Part shown: positions 15,641-24,096 of the stretch, in pieces
How the letters are laid out: every line of letters begins with the position of its first letter
Numbering within the stretch: the first letter of the stretch is position 1
From: a virus
DNA: 33,722 nucleotides
IMG/VR virus record: IMGVR_UViG_3300001596_000069
Coordinates: 1-33,722 of that record
Strand: one strand, 5' to 3'
Notes under the pieces: model-generated
Databases searched by the model: none
The model's input: only the letters and a program-made list of their open reading frames with translations
What the model was told of the DNA's origin: nothing
Program-made: the position numbers and the translations under genes

Positions 15641-16809
15641 GCGATAGCGGCTTGCAGGTCCAGGATGTAGCTGTCAGTGATCCGCTGATTGAATTGCAGG
15701 TTCTCAATCGGCGGGACGGGCGTGTAGTCGTAGTCAATCTGCAACTTGCCCGCCTTCAGCTCTTCCACCGGGTTGAGTTCGGGGTTGAACCAGGCCTGTC
15801 CGCCAAGCAGATAGCCGTTATTGGTCAGGCTACGGAGCTTCGCGTTCACACCCTCGATGATGTCTTTGACATTCGGCAGGCTCATGGGGGCGTCCACAGC
15901 CCACATATGCGCTTCCGCCATGGTGTCAGCCAACACCTGAGCGGTGCGGGTGTAGTTCTCGAAGGCGAACAGACTTGTTGGATCCGCACATGTCCGGGAT
16001 CCCCAGAAGCGGAACCCGTTTTCCCGAATGAGCGTGGTCACTTCGTTTTCGTTCAGGTAGCCCGCATCCGTGTCCGGGCTTTGAAGATCCCAATTGACGT
16101 GTTGCGAGATCCCGGTAACGCCGTTGACCGCGATGTTGGAAAGCGTCTTGTGCCAGCCAATCTCATTGTCAATCTTCGCCCGAAGTCCAGCGGCGCGCGC
16201 CGTGGCAAAGGCAGTGTCCTTCAACTGCGTGGTGGTGTTGAACTTCTGAAACTCGGGCCAGATCACCATGAGTTCGCGGGCATTGAAGTTGCCACGATAG
16301 GTGACGGCTTCTTCCTTGCTGGTCGCGCCATAGGCGGACACATAGGCAAAGGCGCGCAACTCCTGGGCGATGGTGACCAGCTCCGTGGCAACAGGCTGCG
16401 TGTCCAGGCCGGGAATGGCCAGGATGCGCGGCACCACGTTCAGTTCCTGCTTGGCGACGGTCAGCGCCTTCATGCCCGTGCGGGTGCCATCGGCTTCCAC
16501 GGTGCCGATGATGTTGGCATTTGTGCCGGCTTCGTCCACGCCTTCTTCAACGCGCACCACCACCACCCAGGGGTTCGCCTGGTCGCGGATGGCATCCAGA
16601 GCGAAGGGCAGGGTGCCCGTGTCACCCGCCTTGCTGATGGCGGTGTAAATGTCCGTCATGAGAATGGGCGTGTTCAGCGGATAGGCGGCGGCGTCGGCAT
16701 TGGGGCCGGTGCACACCAGGCCGATGACCGCCGTGCGAATGGTGCGGATGGGGCGTGTGCCTTCGTTGATTTCAACAACGCGGACGCCGTGGTGATAATC
16801 GTTGGGCAT
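15631..16809 (-). CDS. FI: Contractile tail sheath protein FI
   Basis: The 392-residue sheath protein shows the P2 FI pattern. The N-terminus reads YHHGVRVVEINEGTRPIRTI, then TAVIGLVCTGPNADA. A central domain has the conserved region FRFWGSRTCADPTSLFAFENYTR, and the C-terminal core has GGQAWFNPELNPVEELKAGK and PIENLQFNQRITDSYILD, which interlock sheath subunits. A clear GGAG ribosome site is present. It is the most recognisable marker of a contractile tail here. Confidence 0.97.
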   Translation of the reverse strand: MPNDYHHGVRVVEINEGTRPIRTIRTAVIGLVCTGPNADAAAYPLNTPILMTDIYTAISKAGDTGTLPFALDAIRDQANPWVVVVRVEEGVDEAGTNANIIGTVEADGTRTGMKALTVAKQELNVVPRILAIPGLDTQPVATELVTIAQELRAFAYVSAYGATSKEEAVTYRGNFNARELMVIWPEFQKFNTTTQLKDTAFATARAAGLRAKIDNEIGWHKTLSNIAVNGVTGISQHVNWDLQSPDTDAGYLNENEVTTLIRENGFRFWGSRTCADPTSLFAFENYTRTAQVLADTMAEAHMWAVDAPMSLPNVKDIIEGVNAKLRSLTNNGYLLGGQAWFNPELNPVEELKAGKLQIDYDYTPVPPIENLQFNQRITDSYILDLQAAIAAA

Positions 16810-16847
16810 GGTCAGTCTCCTTCAAGCGCGGTGCGCGGTGTGTGGCC

Positions 16848-17507
16848 TTACTCCGGCTGCGGCCATGTCAGGGTGGACAAGATGGTGTCGATTTCGGCTG
16901 GGGTTGTGGCCGCGCGGATGGCCTGCTTGGCATGCAGCCGGGTTTGCTCGATCTGTGCACCGGCCAGGACCCAGGCGTCGCGCCGGGCGCGGATCACGCT
17001 GCCGACTTCGGCAAGCGTGTCGCCATCTACACCGATGCAGGCCGCGAGAAACGGGTAGTCGGTCGCGCTCGGGGCGCCGTCGCTCAAGATGGCGTCCGCT
17101 TCCACTTCCTTCTGTTGGTACGTCATGGCCTGACCAGCACCAGGTGTGAGGAATAGAAGCCGTGCAGTCTCGGCTGCGGCATCAACAACCGCGCCAGCCT
17201 GATGGCGGATCTGGTCGAGTGGAGGCGCGGGCGCTTCGTCCAAAGCATCGGCTGGCGGCTCCACACCGACTGTATGGATTGCGTGCTCGGATCCGTCCGG
17301 TAGCCAGTACGTCTTTCCGCGCCAGTCCGGAATCAGGTCCCATCCACCCCCGTTGAACACAGGTATGGTGTGTCCGACCGCTTCAGGCGGTGGCAGGGTT
17401 GTCGTGTTTGCCGGAAGTACAAGCCGGCCAGGTTCTCTCGGATCTGTCGCGGCTCCAGTGCTGTTGAGAAGGATGCCGTCGTCATCGAAGTGGAAGATTG
17501 TTGTCAC
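16848..17507 (-). CDS. Tail fibre assembly / chaperone-like protein
   Basis: The 219-residue protein follows the fibre gene directly, as tail-fibre assembly proteins do. It has the typical N-terminal layout: short fibre-like strands (IFHFDDDG, then FNGGGWDLIPDWRGKTYWLP and a DG). The C-terminal half, with VEADAILSDG..PS and TLAEVGSVIRARRDAW, resembles the DUF4376 region of such chaperones. The start is a GTG with a perfect TAGGAGG site 6 bases upstream. The name is by position and overall pattern. Confidence 0.75.
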   Translation of the reverse strand: MTTIFHFDDDGILLNSTGAATDPREPGRLVLPANTTTLPPPEAVGHTIPVFNGGGWDLIPDWRGKTYWLPDGSEHAIHTVGVEPPADALDEAPAPPLDQIRHQAGAVVDAAAETARLLFLTPGAGQAMTYQQKEVEADAILSDGAPSATDYPFLAACIGVDGDTLAEVGSVIRARRDAWVLAGAQIEQTRLHAKQAIRAATTPAEIDTILSTLTWPQPE

Positions 17508-17516
17508 GACCGCCTC

Positions 17517-18497
17517 CTAAGCGTACCGAATGAATGCGCGAGTGGCGTAGTTCTTTGGGCGCGTTTCAGCGCCGCCGCTTGCCTGTACGCCGTTCGTCTG
17601 TGTGGTGACGTGAGACACGGGGTCGTTGCCCCGACTGAAATAGTCGGTGCCGCCGGTGAGTTGAGCGGGCCGGAAGTACTGGAGGTGCGAGTGCTCCTTG
17701 AACTCGTCTTCCTGATAGCTTCCAAGGGATCGCCCAGGATCCAGGTTTGCGCCGCCATCAAGGACGCGGAGAAACGCACCCCGGTAATCGGGAAGGCGGA
17801 AGGTCGAAACACCATCCCCGTCAGAGAACAGGCCTTTTGCCGTTGACCATGCCGCTTCCGTGGTCAGTAGCCCGTTGGTATCAGCGAAGTTGAAGAGATC
17901 CGCGTAGGTGCTTCGATTGTAAGTAGCACCGTTCAGCTCAAGGAAATGGGAGGGGCTGGGGTTGGCGAGGGCGAAACTATAGGAGCCTATGCTCTGTTTG
18001 CTTTGCGCCAGAACGGCGGCAACAACAAATGCGGTGGTTGCGAGCTGCGTCGTGTTCGTTCCGGGATTCGCAGTAGGTGCCTCAGGCGTTCCGGTGAATG
18101 CCGGCGAAGCAAGCGGTGCCTTCTGGCTCAACAGCGTCATCATGGTTGTGCTGAAGTTGGGATCATCGCCCAGGGCCGCTGCCAGTTCGTTCAGCGTGTC
18201 GAGTGTGGACGGCGGCGCATTCAGGATCGACGCAAGCGCCTGTGTAACAAACTCGGTTGTGGCCAGGCGGGTCGAGTCGTTGCCGGCTGCCGGCGTCGGT
18301 GCCTCCGGTGCGCCGGTGAAAGTGGGACTCGCGATCGGCGCGCGGGCGTCTACTTCCTGCTTGAGATAGGCCGTGCGGTTGGCGAGCGCCTTGGCTTGCA
18401 CATTGTCGATGCCGTCCGGTCCGCCCAATACAACGTCAGTTGTTTCAAGCTGGTAGATGCCATCTACCCAGACAGGATCTTCAGATAGATTGGCCAT
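17517..18497 (-). CDS. H: Tail fibre protein with collar domain
   Basis: The 326-residue host-recognition protein has an N-terminal anchor (VWVDGIYQLETTDVVLGGPDG). Two copies of a repeat, SPxFTGxPEAPT plus an LATTxFV tail, lie at about residues 54-89 and 128-163. A collar domain then follows (FLELNGATYNRSTYADLF, then DYRGAFLRVLDGG, and an HSH metal-binding-like motif). The ATG at 18497 has a GAGGGG site before it; a TTG one codon earlier is less likely. It overlaps the end of gene I by 17 bp. It is short compared with P2 H (669 residues), so adhesion probably relies on additional fibres such as the LamG-like protein. Confidence 0.92.
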   Translation of the reverse strand: MANLSEDPVWVDGIYQLETTDVVLGGPDGIDNVQAKALANRTAYLKQEVDARAPIASPTFTGAPEAPTPAAGNDSTRLATTEFVTQALASILNAPPSTLDTLNELAAALGDDPNFSTTMMTLLSQKAPLASPAFTGTPEAPTANPGTNTTQLATTAFVVAAVLAQSKQSIGSYSFALANPSPSHFLELNGATYNRSTYADLFNFADTNGLLTTEAAWSTAKGLFSDGDGVSTFRLPDYRGAFLRVLDGGANLDPGRSLGSYQEDEFKEHSHLQYFRPAQLTGGTDYFSRGNDPVSHVTTQTNGVQASGGAETRPKNYATRAFIRYA

Positions 18498-19056
18498 CAA
18501 TCACCCCTCGTGTGAAGTCGCCATTGCGAATGACAACGCCGTTGCGCGTATTGAGAGCGCGGTCATATCGAAGCTGGTGCAGGCGATTGCTTTCGCGCTT
18601 CACCAGGTTGATGATCCGGCGGATTTGTTCAGCCTGCGGAAGGCTCACCGGCTTGCGCATGACAACCGTGAACCAGCACCAATGCGTGTAGACGCTGTAG
18701 AAGTGGGTTCCGTCGCGCTTCACCCTGCCGTCGCGGCGGCGCGCGTCTAACCCATCATACACGTCGCATTCGCCATAGCCGGCGGCACGAATGGCGTCCT
18801 TGAGCGCGCCGACCGTGCCTTTGCGCGCATGTACCAGAAGGCTTTGAGCTGTCACCGATCGCTTGGTGTCTTCAGACCAGCCATCGTCCCAGAGATCCAC
18901 CGAGAAGGCGTAGGCGAGCCATGGCACGATATCCATGGGAGCGGCTTCCGGATCCCAGACCAGGCGGATGCCCGGATCCACGTCAAAGCGGCCGGCGGCG
19001 GCGGCATCAAGTGCGCGCTCAAGGGGTTGGGCATTGGGGGGCAGTAGGTCAGACAT
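18481..19056 (-). CDS. I: Baseplate protein I (tail protein I)
   Basis: The 191-residue protein from MSDLLPPNAQPLERALD has the P2 gpI core: an early LERALDAA helix, then DPEAAPMDIVPWLAYAFSVD, VHARKGTVGALKDAI and a C-terminal HWCWFTVVM. It links the baseplate wedge to the fibre. The start overlaps the J stop by 8 bp. Confidence 0.93.
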   Translation of the reverse strand: MSDLLPPNAQPLERALDAAAAGRFDVDPGIRLVWDPEAAPMDIVPWLAYAFSVDLWDDGWSEDTKRSVTAQSLLVHARKGTVGALKDAIRAAGYGECDVYDGLDARRRDGRVKRDGTHFYSVYTHWCWFTVVMRKPVSLPQAEQIRRIINLVKRESNRLHQLRYDRALNTRNGVVIRNGDFTRGVIDGQSI

Positions 19057-20026
19057 TCTGCACCACCACATTCACGGTGAAGCCCGTGCAGTAGGCGGCC
19101 TGTTCGCCTGTCGGCTCGATATCGTTGAAGCCCGTCAGCGTCACCTTATCGACACCGGCAACCGTCAACGCTTCGTGGATCCCTGATTCCGTCACCCGCA
19201 GTCCAATGGCGTGGCGTGCGTTCACGTAGTCTTGCAGGGCGTCTTCCGCTGCCGTCTGGGCAAGCGGGATCTGCGGGCCTTCGGTGACTTCAATGGTGGC
19301 GTCAATCGTGTAGCTCACCACGTCCACGGCTTTGACAATCACCGTGTCCCCCATGGGTCGGACATAGGCGTCCGTCAGATGTGCTTCTACGGCGGAGAGA
19401 ACAGGCATCGTGGGGATGCCGTCGCCATCCCAGCCCATGACCACAACGGTGATTTCACCCGGATTGGACTGAAACGCATTGGCGTGTTTCACCTGGGCGG
19501 CGATGCCCACCGGATCAAATGTGTATTCGGTAATGACCGTGCCGGGCTGCGGACTGGTGATAGCGACGTTCGCAGGTGTCTCGCCGGCGGAAAGCGTGTT
19601 GAAGATGTACCCGCCGCGTGAACCGGCAACGCTCAGGGCTTCCGGGGAAAGCAGTATCCGCCGGCGCAAGGCTTCGTCGTCTTCATAGGTGGGGGGCACC
19701 GGGGGCGTGGCGAGCGGATCGCCCGCGTCCAGCAACAGGCGCGATACGCCATAGCGTGCGCCGATATGTTCCAGATCCGCACCCGTGGCATAGGCTGGCA
19801 TCACCCGCCGGGCGTCGTCATTGGTGCGCGCGCGCCAGTGCACCTCGCGATAGGCCGCCAGCTCAAGCAGCTTGACCACGGGGTCACTCTCAAGGGCGGC
19901 GGTGAAGTCCGGATAGAGTAGCTGGAACGCCGCAATCAGTTCGGTGCGGATTGCCTCATAGGCCAGCTCTTGCAGCACTTCCGGCTTGGGCAGCGTTGCC
20001 GGATCTATGTAATCGAAGCGGCTCAT
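19049..20026 (-). CDS. J: Baseplate wedge protein J
   Basis: The 325-residue protein is the P2 gpJ baseplate wedge. The N-terminus has FDYIDPATLPKPEVLQELAYE, then LELAAYREVHWRARTND, LEHIGARYGVSRLLLDAGDP and SVAGSRGGYIFNTLSAG. The C-terminal domain has VTESGIHEALTVAGVDKVTL. A start with 49 extra residues is possible but would run through gene W; the ATG at 20026 overlaps the W stop (ATGA) and is preferred. Confidence 0.95.
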   Translation of the reverse strand: MSRFDYIDPATLPKPEVLQELAYEAIRTELIAAFQLLYPDFTAALESDPVVKLLELAAYREVHWRARTNDDARRVMPAYATGADLEHIGARYGVSRLLLDAGDPLATPPVPPTYEDDEALRRRILLSPEALSVAGSRGGYIFNTLSAGETPANVAITSPQPGTVITEYTFDPVGIAAQVKHANAFQSNPGEITVVVMGWDGDGIPTMPVLSAVEAHLTDAYVRPMGDTVIVKAVDVVSYTIDATIEVTEGPQIPLAQTAAEDALQDYVNARHAIGLRVTESGIHEALTVAGVDKVTLTGFNDIEPTGEQAAYCTGFTVNVVVQNV

Positions 20027-20358
20027 ATCAGCAGCCCCGTCAGCCGCGCCCTGTGGCCATCGGCATAGGCCAGATCCAGATCGATTTCCGTCTTGCCGTC
20101 TCGGGTGGCGCTCACCAGCTCGATGCGGGTGACCTTCACACGCGGTTCCCATTTGGCCAGCGCATCGGCGCACACGGCCTTCAGCAACATGCTTCCGGCG
20201 GCATTGGACGCGGCATCCACCAGGGAGAAGGCGAGAGATCCGTAATCGCGGCGCATGACACGGCTGCCAAGCGGCGTAGTCAGAATGTCGGTGATTGACT
20301 GGCGCAGATGGGCTTCGCCATCCAGCGGCGCACCCGTGCCGGCTGACATGCCTCTCAT
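20023..20358 (-). CDS. W: Baseplate wedge protein W (gp25-like)
   Basis: The 111-residue gp25-type protein reads EAHLRQSITDILTTPLGSRVMRRDYGS, in which TPLGSRVM.RdYGS is diagnostic, and ends in strands IDLDLAYADG. The ATG at 20358 has a GGGGAG site; a second ATG three codons in is less well placed. It sits between V and J, the standard P2 order. Confidence 0.94.
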   Translation of the reverse strand: MRGMSAGTGAPLDGEAHLRQSITDILTTPLGSRVMRRDYGSLAFSLVDAASNAAGSMLLKAVCADALAKWEPRVKVTRIELVSATRDGKTEIDLDLAYADGHRARLTGLLI

Positions 20359-20385
20359 GAGCGGATCTCCCCGCCGTGCTGTGAC

Positions 20386-20979
20386 CTAATCCACGGCATG
20401 CACGGTCTCCGATCCCTCATGAATCACGCCGGTCAGACCTGCGCTGGATCCGGAAAGGATCTCGACCCGATCACCGGCGCGCGCGACGCGCTTGCCACCT
20501 TCGCCGCCCAGGTCCACGCGGTCCGCGTCCACCAGGGCTTCAGGCGCTTGCACAATGACTTTCGCGGCGGCCTTGATGGTGATGGCCCCGCCTTGCGGAA
20601 CCACGTCCACGGTCAATGTGTGCGCATCGTGGTCGTATGAAATTGCGGCGCCATCCTTGAAGCGCACCAGCGCCTTGGCCGGATCATCTCCGGGCTGCGG
20701 ATGGGCGGCCTGGTAGATCCCGGTGAGAACCACGCCATTGGCCGTGTCCCCGCTTTCGCTGAAGACAACAACCTGTTCACCTGGACTTGGTGCCCACCAG
20801 GTGCGGTCCTGTCCGGCGCGGAGGGCAAAGAAGGGTAGCCAAGCGGTGATCACGTCTTCGCCCAGGTCCACCTTGACGCGTGCCGCCGCTGCGTCGAGGG
20901 CGTGCACACGTCCGCGCCGCACGATGTTTTCAACGCGGCGGAACAGGTCGGCTAGCTGGAATGGATCAGGTCCGGACAT
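20386..20979 (-). CDS. V: Baseplate spike protein V
   Basis: The 197-residue spike has the P2 gpV layout. An N-terminal helix is followed by an OB-fold (RVKVDLGEDVITAWLPFFALRAG, then WWAPSPGEQVVVFSESGD). A strand-rich stem (VDVVPQGGAITIKAAAKVIVQA) leads to the C-terminal spike. It is the first gene of the tail operon behind the dyad at 21024-21046. A GTG at 21006 is an alternative start. Neither start has a convincing ribosome site, consistent with a leaderless mRNA. Confidence 0.93.
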   Translation of the reverse strand: MSGPDPFQLADLFRRVENIVRRGRVHALDAAAARVKVDLGEDVITAWLPFFALRAGQDRTWWAPSPGEQVVVFSESGDTANGVVLTGIYQAAHPQPGDDPAKALVRFKDGAAISYDHDAHTLTVDVVPQGGAITIKAAAKVIVQAPEALVDADRVDLGGEGGKRVARAGDRVEILSGSSAGLTGVIHEGSETVHAVD

Positions 20980-21023
20980 GGCGGCATCGTTTCGACCGCC
21001 CGTCACTTTGTCATTGGGGTGCT

Positions 21024-21046
21024 GGTTACAACGCAGCCTTGTAACC
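21024..21046 (-). promoter_or_regulatory. Late-activator dyad upstream of V
   Basis: GGTTACA-N9-TGTAACC, a perfect 7-bp dyad, is centred at 21035, 56 bp before the V start. The same dyad with the same spacing occurs upstream of terminase P and nowhere else that I could find. An AACGAT hexamer (20991-20986) could be the -10, putting transcription start at the V ATG. It resembles the -55 dyads bound by Ogr/Delta proteins, though P2's own motif is different. Confidence 0.75.
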
Positions 21047-21055
21047 CGGTGCCGC

Positions 21056-21481
21056 CTAGGCGACCTTTCGCCAGACGCGCATGCCGTCCGGCCCGCGCTC
21101 TGCCGTCTCGATCATGAGCCAGGTGTAGTCCGTGGCCGTCCAGGCCTTCACGTCATCTGTCAGGTTGTCGAGAACCCAGTCACCGGCGTCCGTCCTTGCC
21201 ACAAGCACCGCGTGCCCTTCTCCGGCTGGTGTCTGCACCACGGCAATACACAGGGCGTCGCGTGGCCATCCGGCATCCACCAGCCGCCGGCGCTTGGCAA
21301 TCACATAGTCTTCGCAATCGCCTTCGCCGTCTCCCTCTAGCTCCGCATCGGCCCACTTCTCCAAGCGGCCATACTTTTCAGCGTCCGGCCTTGGCCAAAT
21401 CTCGCGGTTCACGGCGCTGTTGATGGTGTTGAGCGTGGAGATATCGCCAAGCGTGGCGGCAAAGGGTGTGTCAGCAGCCAT
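21056..21481 (-). CDS. Transglutaminase-like cysteine peptidase (BTLCP)
   Basis: The 141-residue protein has the bacterial transglutaminase-like cysteine proteinase triad: Cys56 in GDCEDYV, His90 in GHAVLV and Asp105 in WVLDNL. These are spaced as in the papain-like fold, with EIWPRPD near the N-terminus. The ATG at 21481 has a GAGG site. It is the last gene before the V promoter region, right behind the lysis-related genes and overlapping the lipoprotein gene. Such peptidases often sit in alphaproteobacterial phage lysis or tail cassettes and may cleave peptidoglycan peptides or virion proteins. No signal peptide is visible. Confidence 0.85.
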   Translation of the reverse strand: MAADTPFAATLGDISTLNTINSAVNREIWPRPDAEKYGRLEKWADAELEGDGEGDCEDYVIAKRRRLVDAGWPRDALCIAVVQTPAGEGHAVLVARTDAGDWVLDNLTDDVKAWTATDYTWLMIETAERGPDGMRVWRKVA

Positions 21482-21626
21482 CGGGGTTGTCCTCGCGGTA
21501 CTCGGTGCATCCGATGGGCGGTGGCACAATTTCACCGGTTGGAATGGGTGTGCTGGTCACAGGCTTAGGTGGTGTGCAGGCGGCAATGAGAAGAAATGCC
21601 AATAGTGGGTACACGGATTGTTTCAC
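21471..21626 (-). CDS. Small proline-rich lipoprotein, Rz1-like
   Basis: The 51-residue protein from a GTG start has a short signal sequence and a lipobox, LIAAC, followed by TPPKPVTSTPIPTGEIVPPP. Size, lipobox and proline-rich tail are what outer-membrane spanin subunits (Rz1) look like. AGGAC precedes the GTG; a longer frame from 21665 would start inside the LamG-like gene. No inner-membrane Rz partner is seen next to it, so a different envelope role is possible. It overlaps the BTLCP start by 11 bp. Confidence 0.65.
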   Translation of the reverse strand: MKQSVYPLLAFLLIAACTPPKPVTSTPIPTGEIVPPPIGCTEYREDNPDGC

Positions 21627-21636
21627 GGGGCCAGTC

Positions 21637-23790
21637 CTAGGTTGCAAATTCCTGTAGATCTTCATCCGATACCGTGGCGTCGGGTGCCAAGGCGATGCTC
21701 TTCAGACCGCCCGAAAGGAACTGCTGATCACCGAAGGTGTGACCAAGGCGGAATGTGTTCCAGCGCCATGGCTCGGTGGTCTGAAGCACTCTCGACACAG
21801 TTGCGCCATCGACCGACATTGCGATCTCATTGCCGTCAAATTTGATGGCCGCTTTGTGGACTTGCCCCGGAACAACATCGGAGGGGCCGTTTGTGCTGCT
21901 GTAAGCGTCCGGATTAGCGGTGGCGCCAAGCTGGATGGCGCCATTGGTCACGGCTGCAAGCAATATCCGGTGATCAAACGAGCCATCGTCAATCTGGAAG
22001 GCGTAACGGTAGGTGCTCGAAAGCAGATCATCCACAGCGAACTCACAGACGATCACGCCGCCTGCGTCCATGCCCTCGACATGCTCAAGCGTGGCGTCAC
22101 CTGCGAGCACCCACTCCTCGCCTGTGTCAGAAACAAAGCTCGTCTGGCCGGGGCCGGTGATCTTCGCAGGGTTCATGTCCCATTTCTTGACGCCATCTTC
22201 GTAGAAGACCGAGCGGAAGGTCTTGCCCGCCCATACATCAAGACCGCCACGCGCGCCGATCTGCACCGGCCTTGTAGAAGCGTGAAGTCCACCTGAAATG
22301 TCAGCATTGAACGGGCGATTGGCTGAACCAATCAACTCCCAATTCCCGACCAGTTCTTCCGGTGTGTCCCATGGATCGGGCGACTGCTCAAAAGTCGCAG
22401 TACTGTTCGCGACATCAACACTGATCTGGAACCACACTCCCTGACCATCCACCGCGCTGACACCGGCGTTCGTGATCGCAAGAGGCTGGTCACTGCCGTC
22501 CGTCGAGGCGTAGAAGTAGAGCACGCCCCCGCCTCCAAGCCTCAAGACGTGGCCGTTACTACCGCCAGTCCACTGGCCCGAAAGCTCCTTGAGAGTTGCA
22601 GGCGTCCAGTCATTTGCGACCACGAAGGTCCGCATGACCACGCTGCTGGTAGCGCCCGACACCGGAACAGTTGCTTGGATAAGGTCGCCATTTGCACCCG
22701 GCGAGTTGACGTAGCGGGCCTTAGGTCCGACCACTTGCTCCGGGATGACTTCACGCAAAGTGACATCAGTGACATTGCCTGTGGTGGCACCACCTGATGC
22801 CTGAAAGATCAGCGCGCTTGTCACGCTGCCAGACCCCGCACCCCCATCAACGAGGATGCGCTCTGAATACGTGCCGTCGCTACCGACTCCCGGCAACTGG
22901 GTGATCCCATTCGCCTCATCACGGATCGACGGGCTGTAACTACCAGCAGTCAGCCCAGACACCGTGTAGGTGACCTCGACGATCTTGTCCACAACGTCGT
23001 CGGCAAGTGCGAAGCCGCCGAAGGCGCCTGACGAAACACCAACGAAAGCAATTCCGCCCGGCACTTCCGTCACATCGGCTGTGTTTGTGACAACCGCGCC
23101 GGTTAGGTTCGTCCCAAGGCTCTCAGGCACGATCTTGCCGAGCCAGCCATCGAAGGGAATGACGCGCCTCACGGCATTGATTGTGACCTTTCCGGCCCAA
23201 GACGCGCAGTTGAACTCAAGGCGAGTTGTCACCGAGCGGGCAACGAACTGGACCTTGTGGTTGCCCTCTGCCGGGTTCGTGGCAGACCACGCGGTCGTTA
23301 GGTCGTTCGCCGCGTCATTGCCTTCGGAAAGGGTAAGCCCGGCACCGCTATTGTTGTTGCCTTGATTGTCGATGTCGAAATCGACTTCAAAGGTTGCACC
23401 CTCAATGAAAAAGTCGAGATACCGCGCCGCGCCACGGGAGAACCCACTACTCGCGTGGATCAAAGAGCGCCCGTTTTCAGTATCGACGCTCCACCCTGTT
23501 CCTAGTTGATTGAATGGTGCTTCAGCGGCAAGCGGAAACTGGTCAGCGCCACGTCCGCGCTTCGCTACTACCGTATCCGGATTTGTGATCACATCCAGGC
23601 CGGATGACAGATCCACCAGGCGTGGGGGATCGAACGCGTCCGCATATGCGCCTGTCTGACCTCCCACAAGCGACAGATCCCGCGCCGCGTCCGCAGCCCA
23701 TATGGTGCCCGCCGGGAAGTCGGCAGCGCGCTTCAGGGGTGCAGCGAGAGTGTTGGCAAGGCCGGGAGCAAGGGAGTCCGTCAAGGGCAT
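21637..23790 (-). CDS. Multidomain LamG/carbohydrate-binding-like virion protein
   Basis: This 717-residue protein starts MPLTDSLAPGLANTL and seems to be built of beta-sandwich modules. There is an N-terminal part to about residue 110, two carbohydrate-binding-like modules at about 105-215 and 250-350, and two LamG-like modules in the second half (a strand pair VVMRTFVVANDWTPATLKEL; later AAIKFDGNEIAMSVDG and NTFRLGHTFG). It has no transmembrane segment, signal peptide or catalytic motif I can see. Base composition seems a little more AT-rich than its neighbours. It is probably an extra adhesin or head-spike fibre displayed on the virion; a glycan-targeting lysis helper is the alternative. 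It starts 5 bp after the preceding gene. Confidence 0.75.
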   Translation of the reverse strand: MPLTDSLAPGLANTLAAPLKRAADFPAGTIWAADAARDLSLVGGQTGAYADAFDPPRLVDLSSGLDVITNPDTVVAKRGRGADQFPLAAEAPFNQLGTGWSVDTENGRSLIHASSGFSRGAARYLDFFIEGATFEVDFDIDNQGNNNSGAGLTLSEGNDAANDLTTAWSATNPAEGNHKVQFVARSVTTRLEFNCASWAGKVTINAVRRVIPFDGWLGKIVPESLGTNLTGAVVTNTADVTEVPGGIAFVGVSSGAFGGFALADDVVDKIVEVTYTVSGLTAGSYSPSIRDEANGITQLPGVGSDGTYSERILVDGGAGSGSVTSALIFQASGGATTGNVTDVTLREVIPEQVVGPKARYVNSPGANGDLIQATVPVSGATSSVVMRTFVVANDWTPATLKELSGQWTGGSNGHVLRLGGGGVLYFYASTDGSDQPLAITNAGVSAVDGQGVWFQISVDVANSTATFEQSPDPWDTPEELVGNWELIGSANRPFNADISGGLHASTRPVQIGARGGLDVWAGKTFRSVFYEDGVKKWDMNPAKITGPGQTSFVSDTGEEWVLAGDATLEHVEGMDAGGVIVCEFAVDDLLSSTYRYAFQIDDGSFDHRILLAAVTNGAIQLGATANPDAYSSTNGPSDVVPGQVHKAAIKFDGNEIAMSVDGATVSRVLQTTEPWRWNTFRLGHTFGDQQFLSGGLKSIALAPDATVSDEDLQEFAT

Positions 23791-23795
23791 GGCGG

Positions 23796-24071
23796 TCAGA
23801 CCATCACGTTCAAGTCTGTGCCCGCGCTGGCGCCGATGACCTTGGCGACAAGCGGAAGGTGACTGTCTTCCGGAAGGGCCAGGACGGACCCGTTTTCCGT
23901 GAAGGTGCCGCCTTCCAGCTCGATCAGCGTGTTGTCCGGTGCCCTGTAGCCAATGGTCACGGTGGCACCGTTCCACGTGCCCCAGACCAGCACCGTGCGC
24001 CGGCCCTTGATCATGATCACGGCTTCACCGTCCGCCGTCTGGTTCTGCATGAACGTCTTCGGCACTGTCAT
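23796..24071 (-). CDS. Small beta-rich protein, possible decoration/fibre partner
   Basis: The 91-residue protein has a clear AAAGGA ribosome site. It shows alternating strands (EAVIMIKGRRTVLVWGTWNG, then ATVTIGYRAPDNTLIELEGG), a beta-sandwich-like composition with no helix or membrane segment. Family not recognised. It is immediately upstream of the LamG-like gene, so it may be the attachment or cap subunit of the same surface structure. Confidence 0.65.
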   Translation of the reverse strand: MTVPKTFMQNQTADGEAVIMIKGRRTVLVWGTWNGATVTIGYRAPDNTLIELEGGTFTENGSVLALPEDSHLPLVAKVIGASAGTDLNVMV

Positions 24072-24096
24072 GGTGCGTTCCTTTCGTGTCGCGGTC

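Noticed and set aside
15595-17058. A 487-codon open frame on the plus strand opposite the sheath gene
   Set aside because: It is fully antisense to a clear FI protein and the downstream chaperone gene, has no recognisable domain, and long antisense frames are expected in GC-rich DNA.
18003-18340. Direct DNA repeats in the tail fibre gene
   Set aside because: They encode the duplicated SPxFTGxPEAPT protein repeat, ordinary for collar-type fibres, and are not a separate DNA element.
21024-21046. The GGTTACA dyad as a transcription terminator after the BTLCP gene
   Set aside because: There is no T run on either strand, and an identical dyad sits upstream of divergent genes where no terminator is needed.
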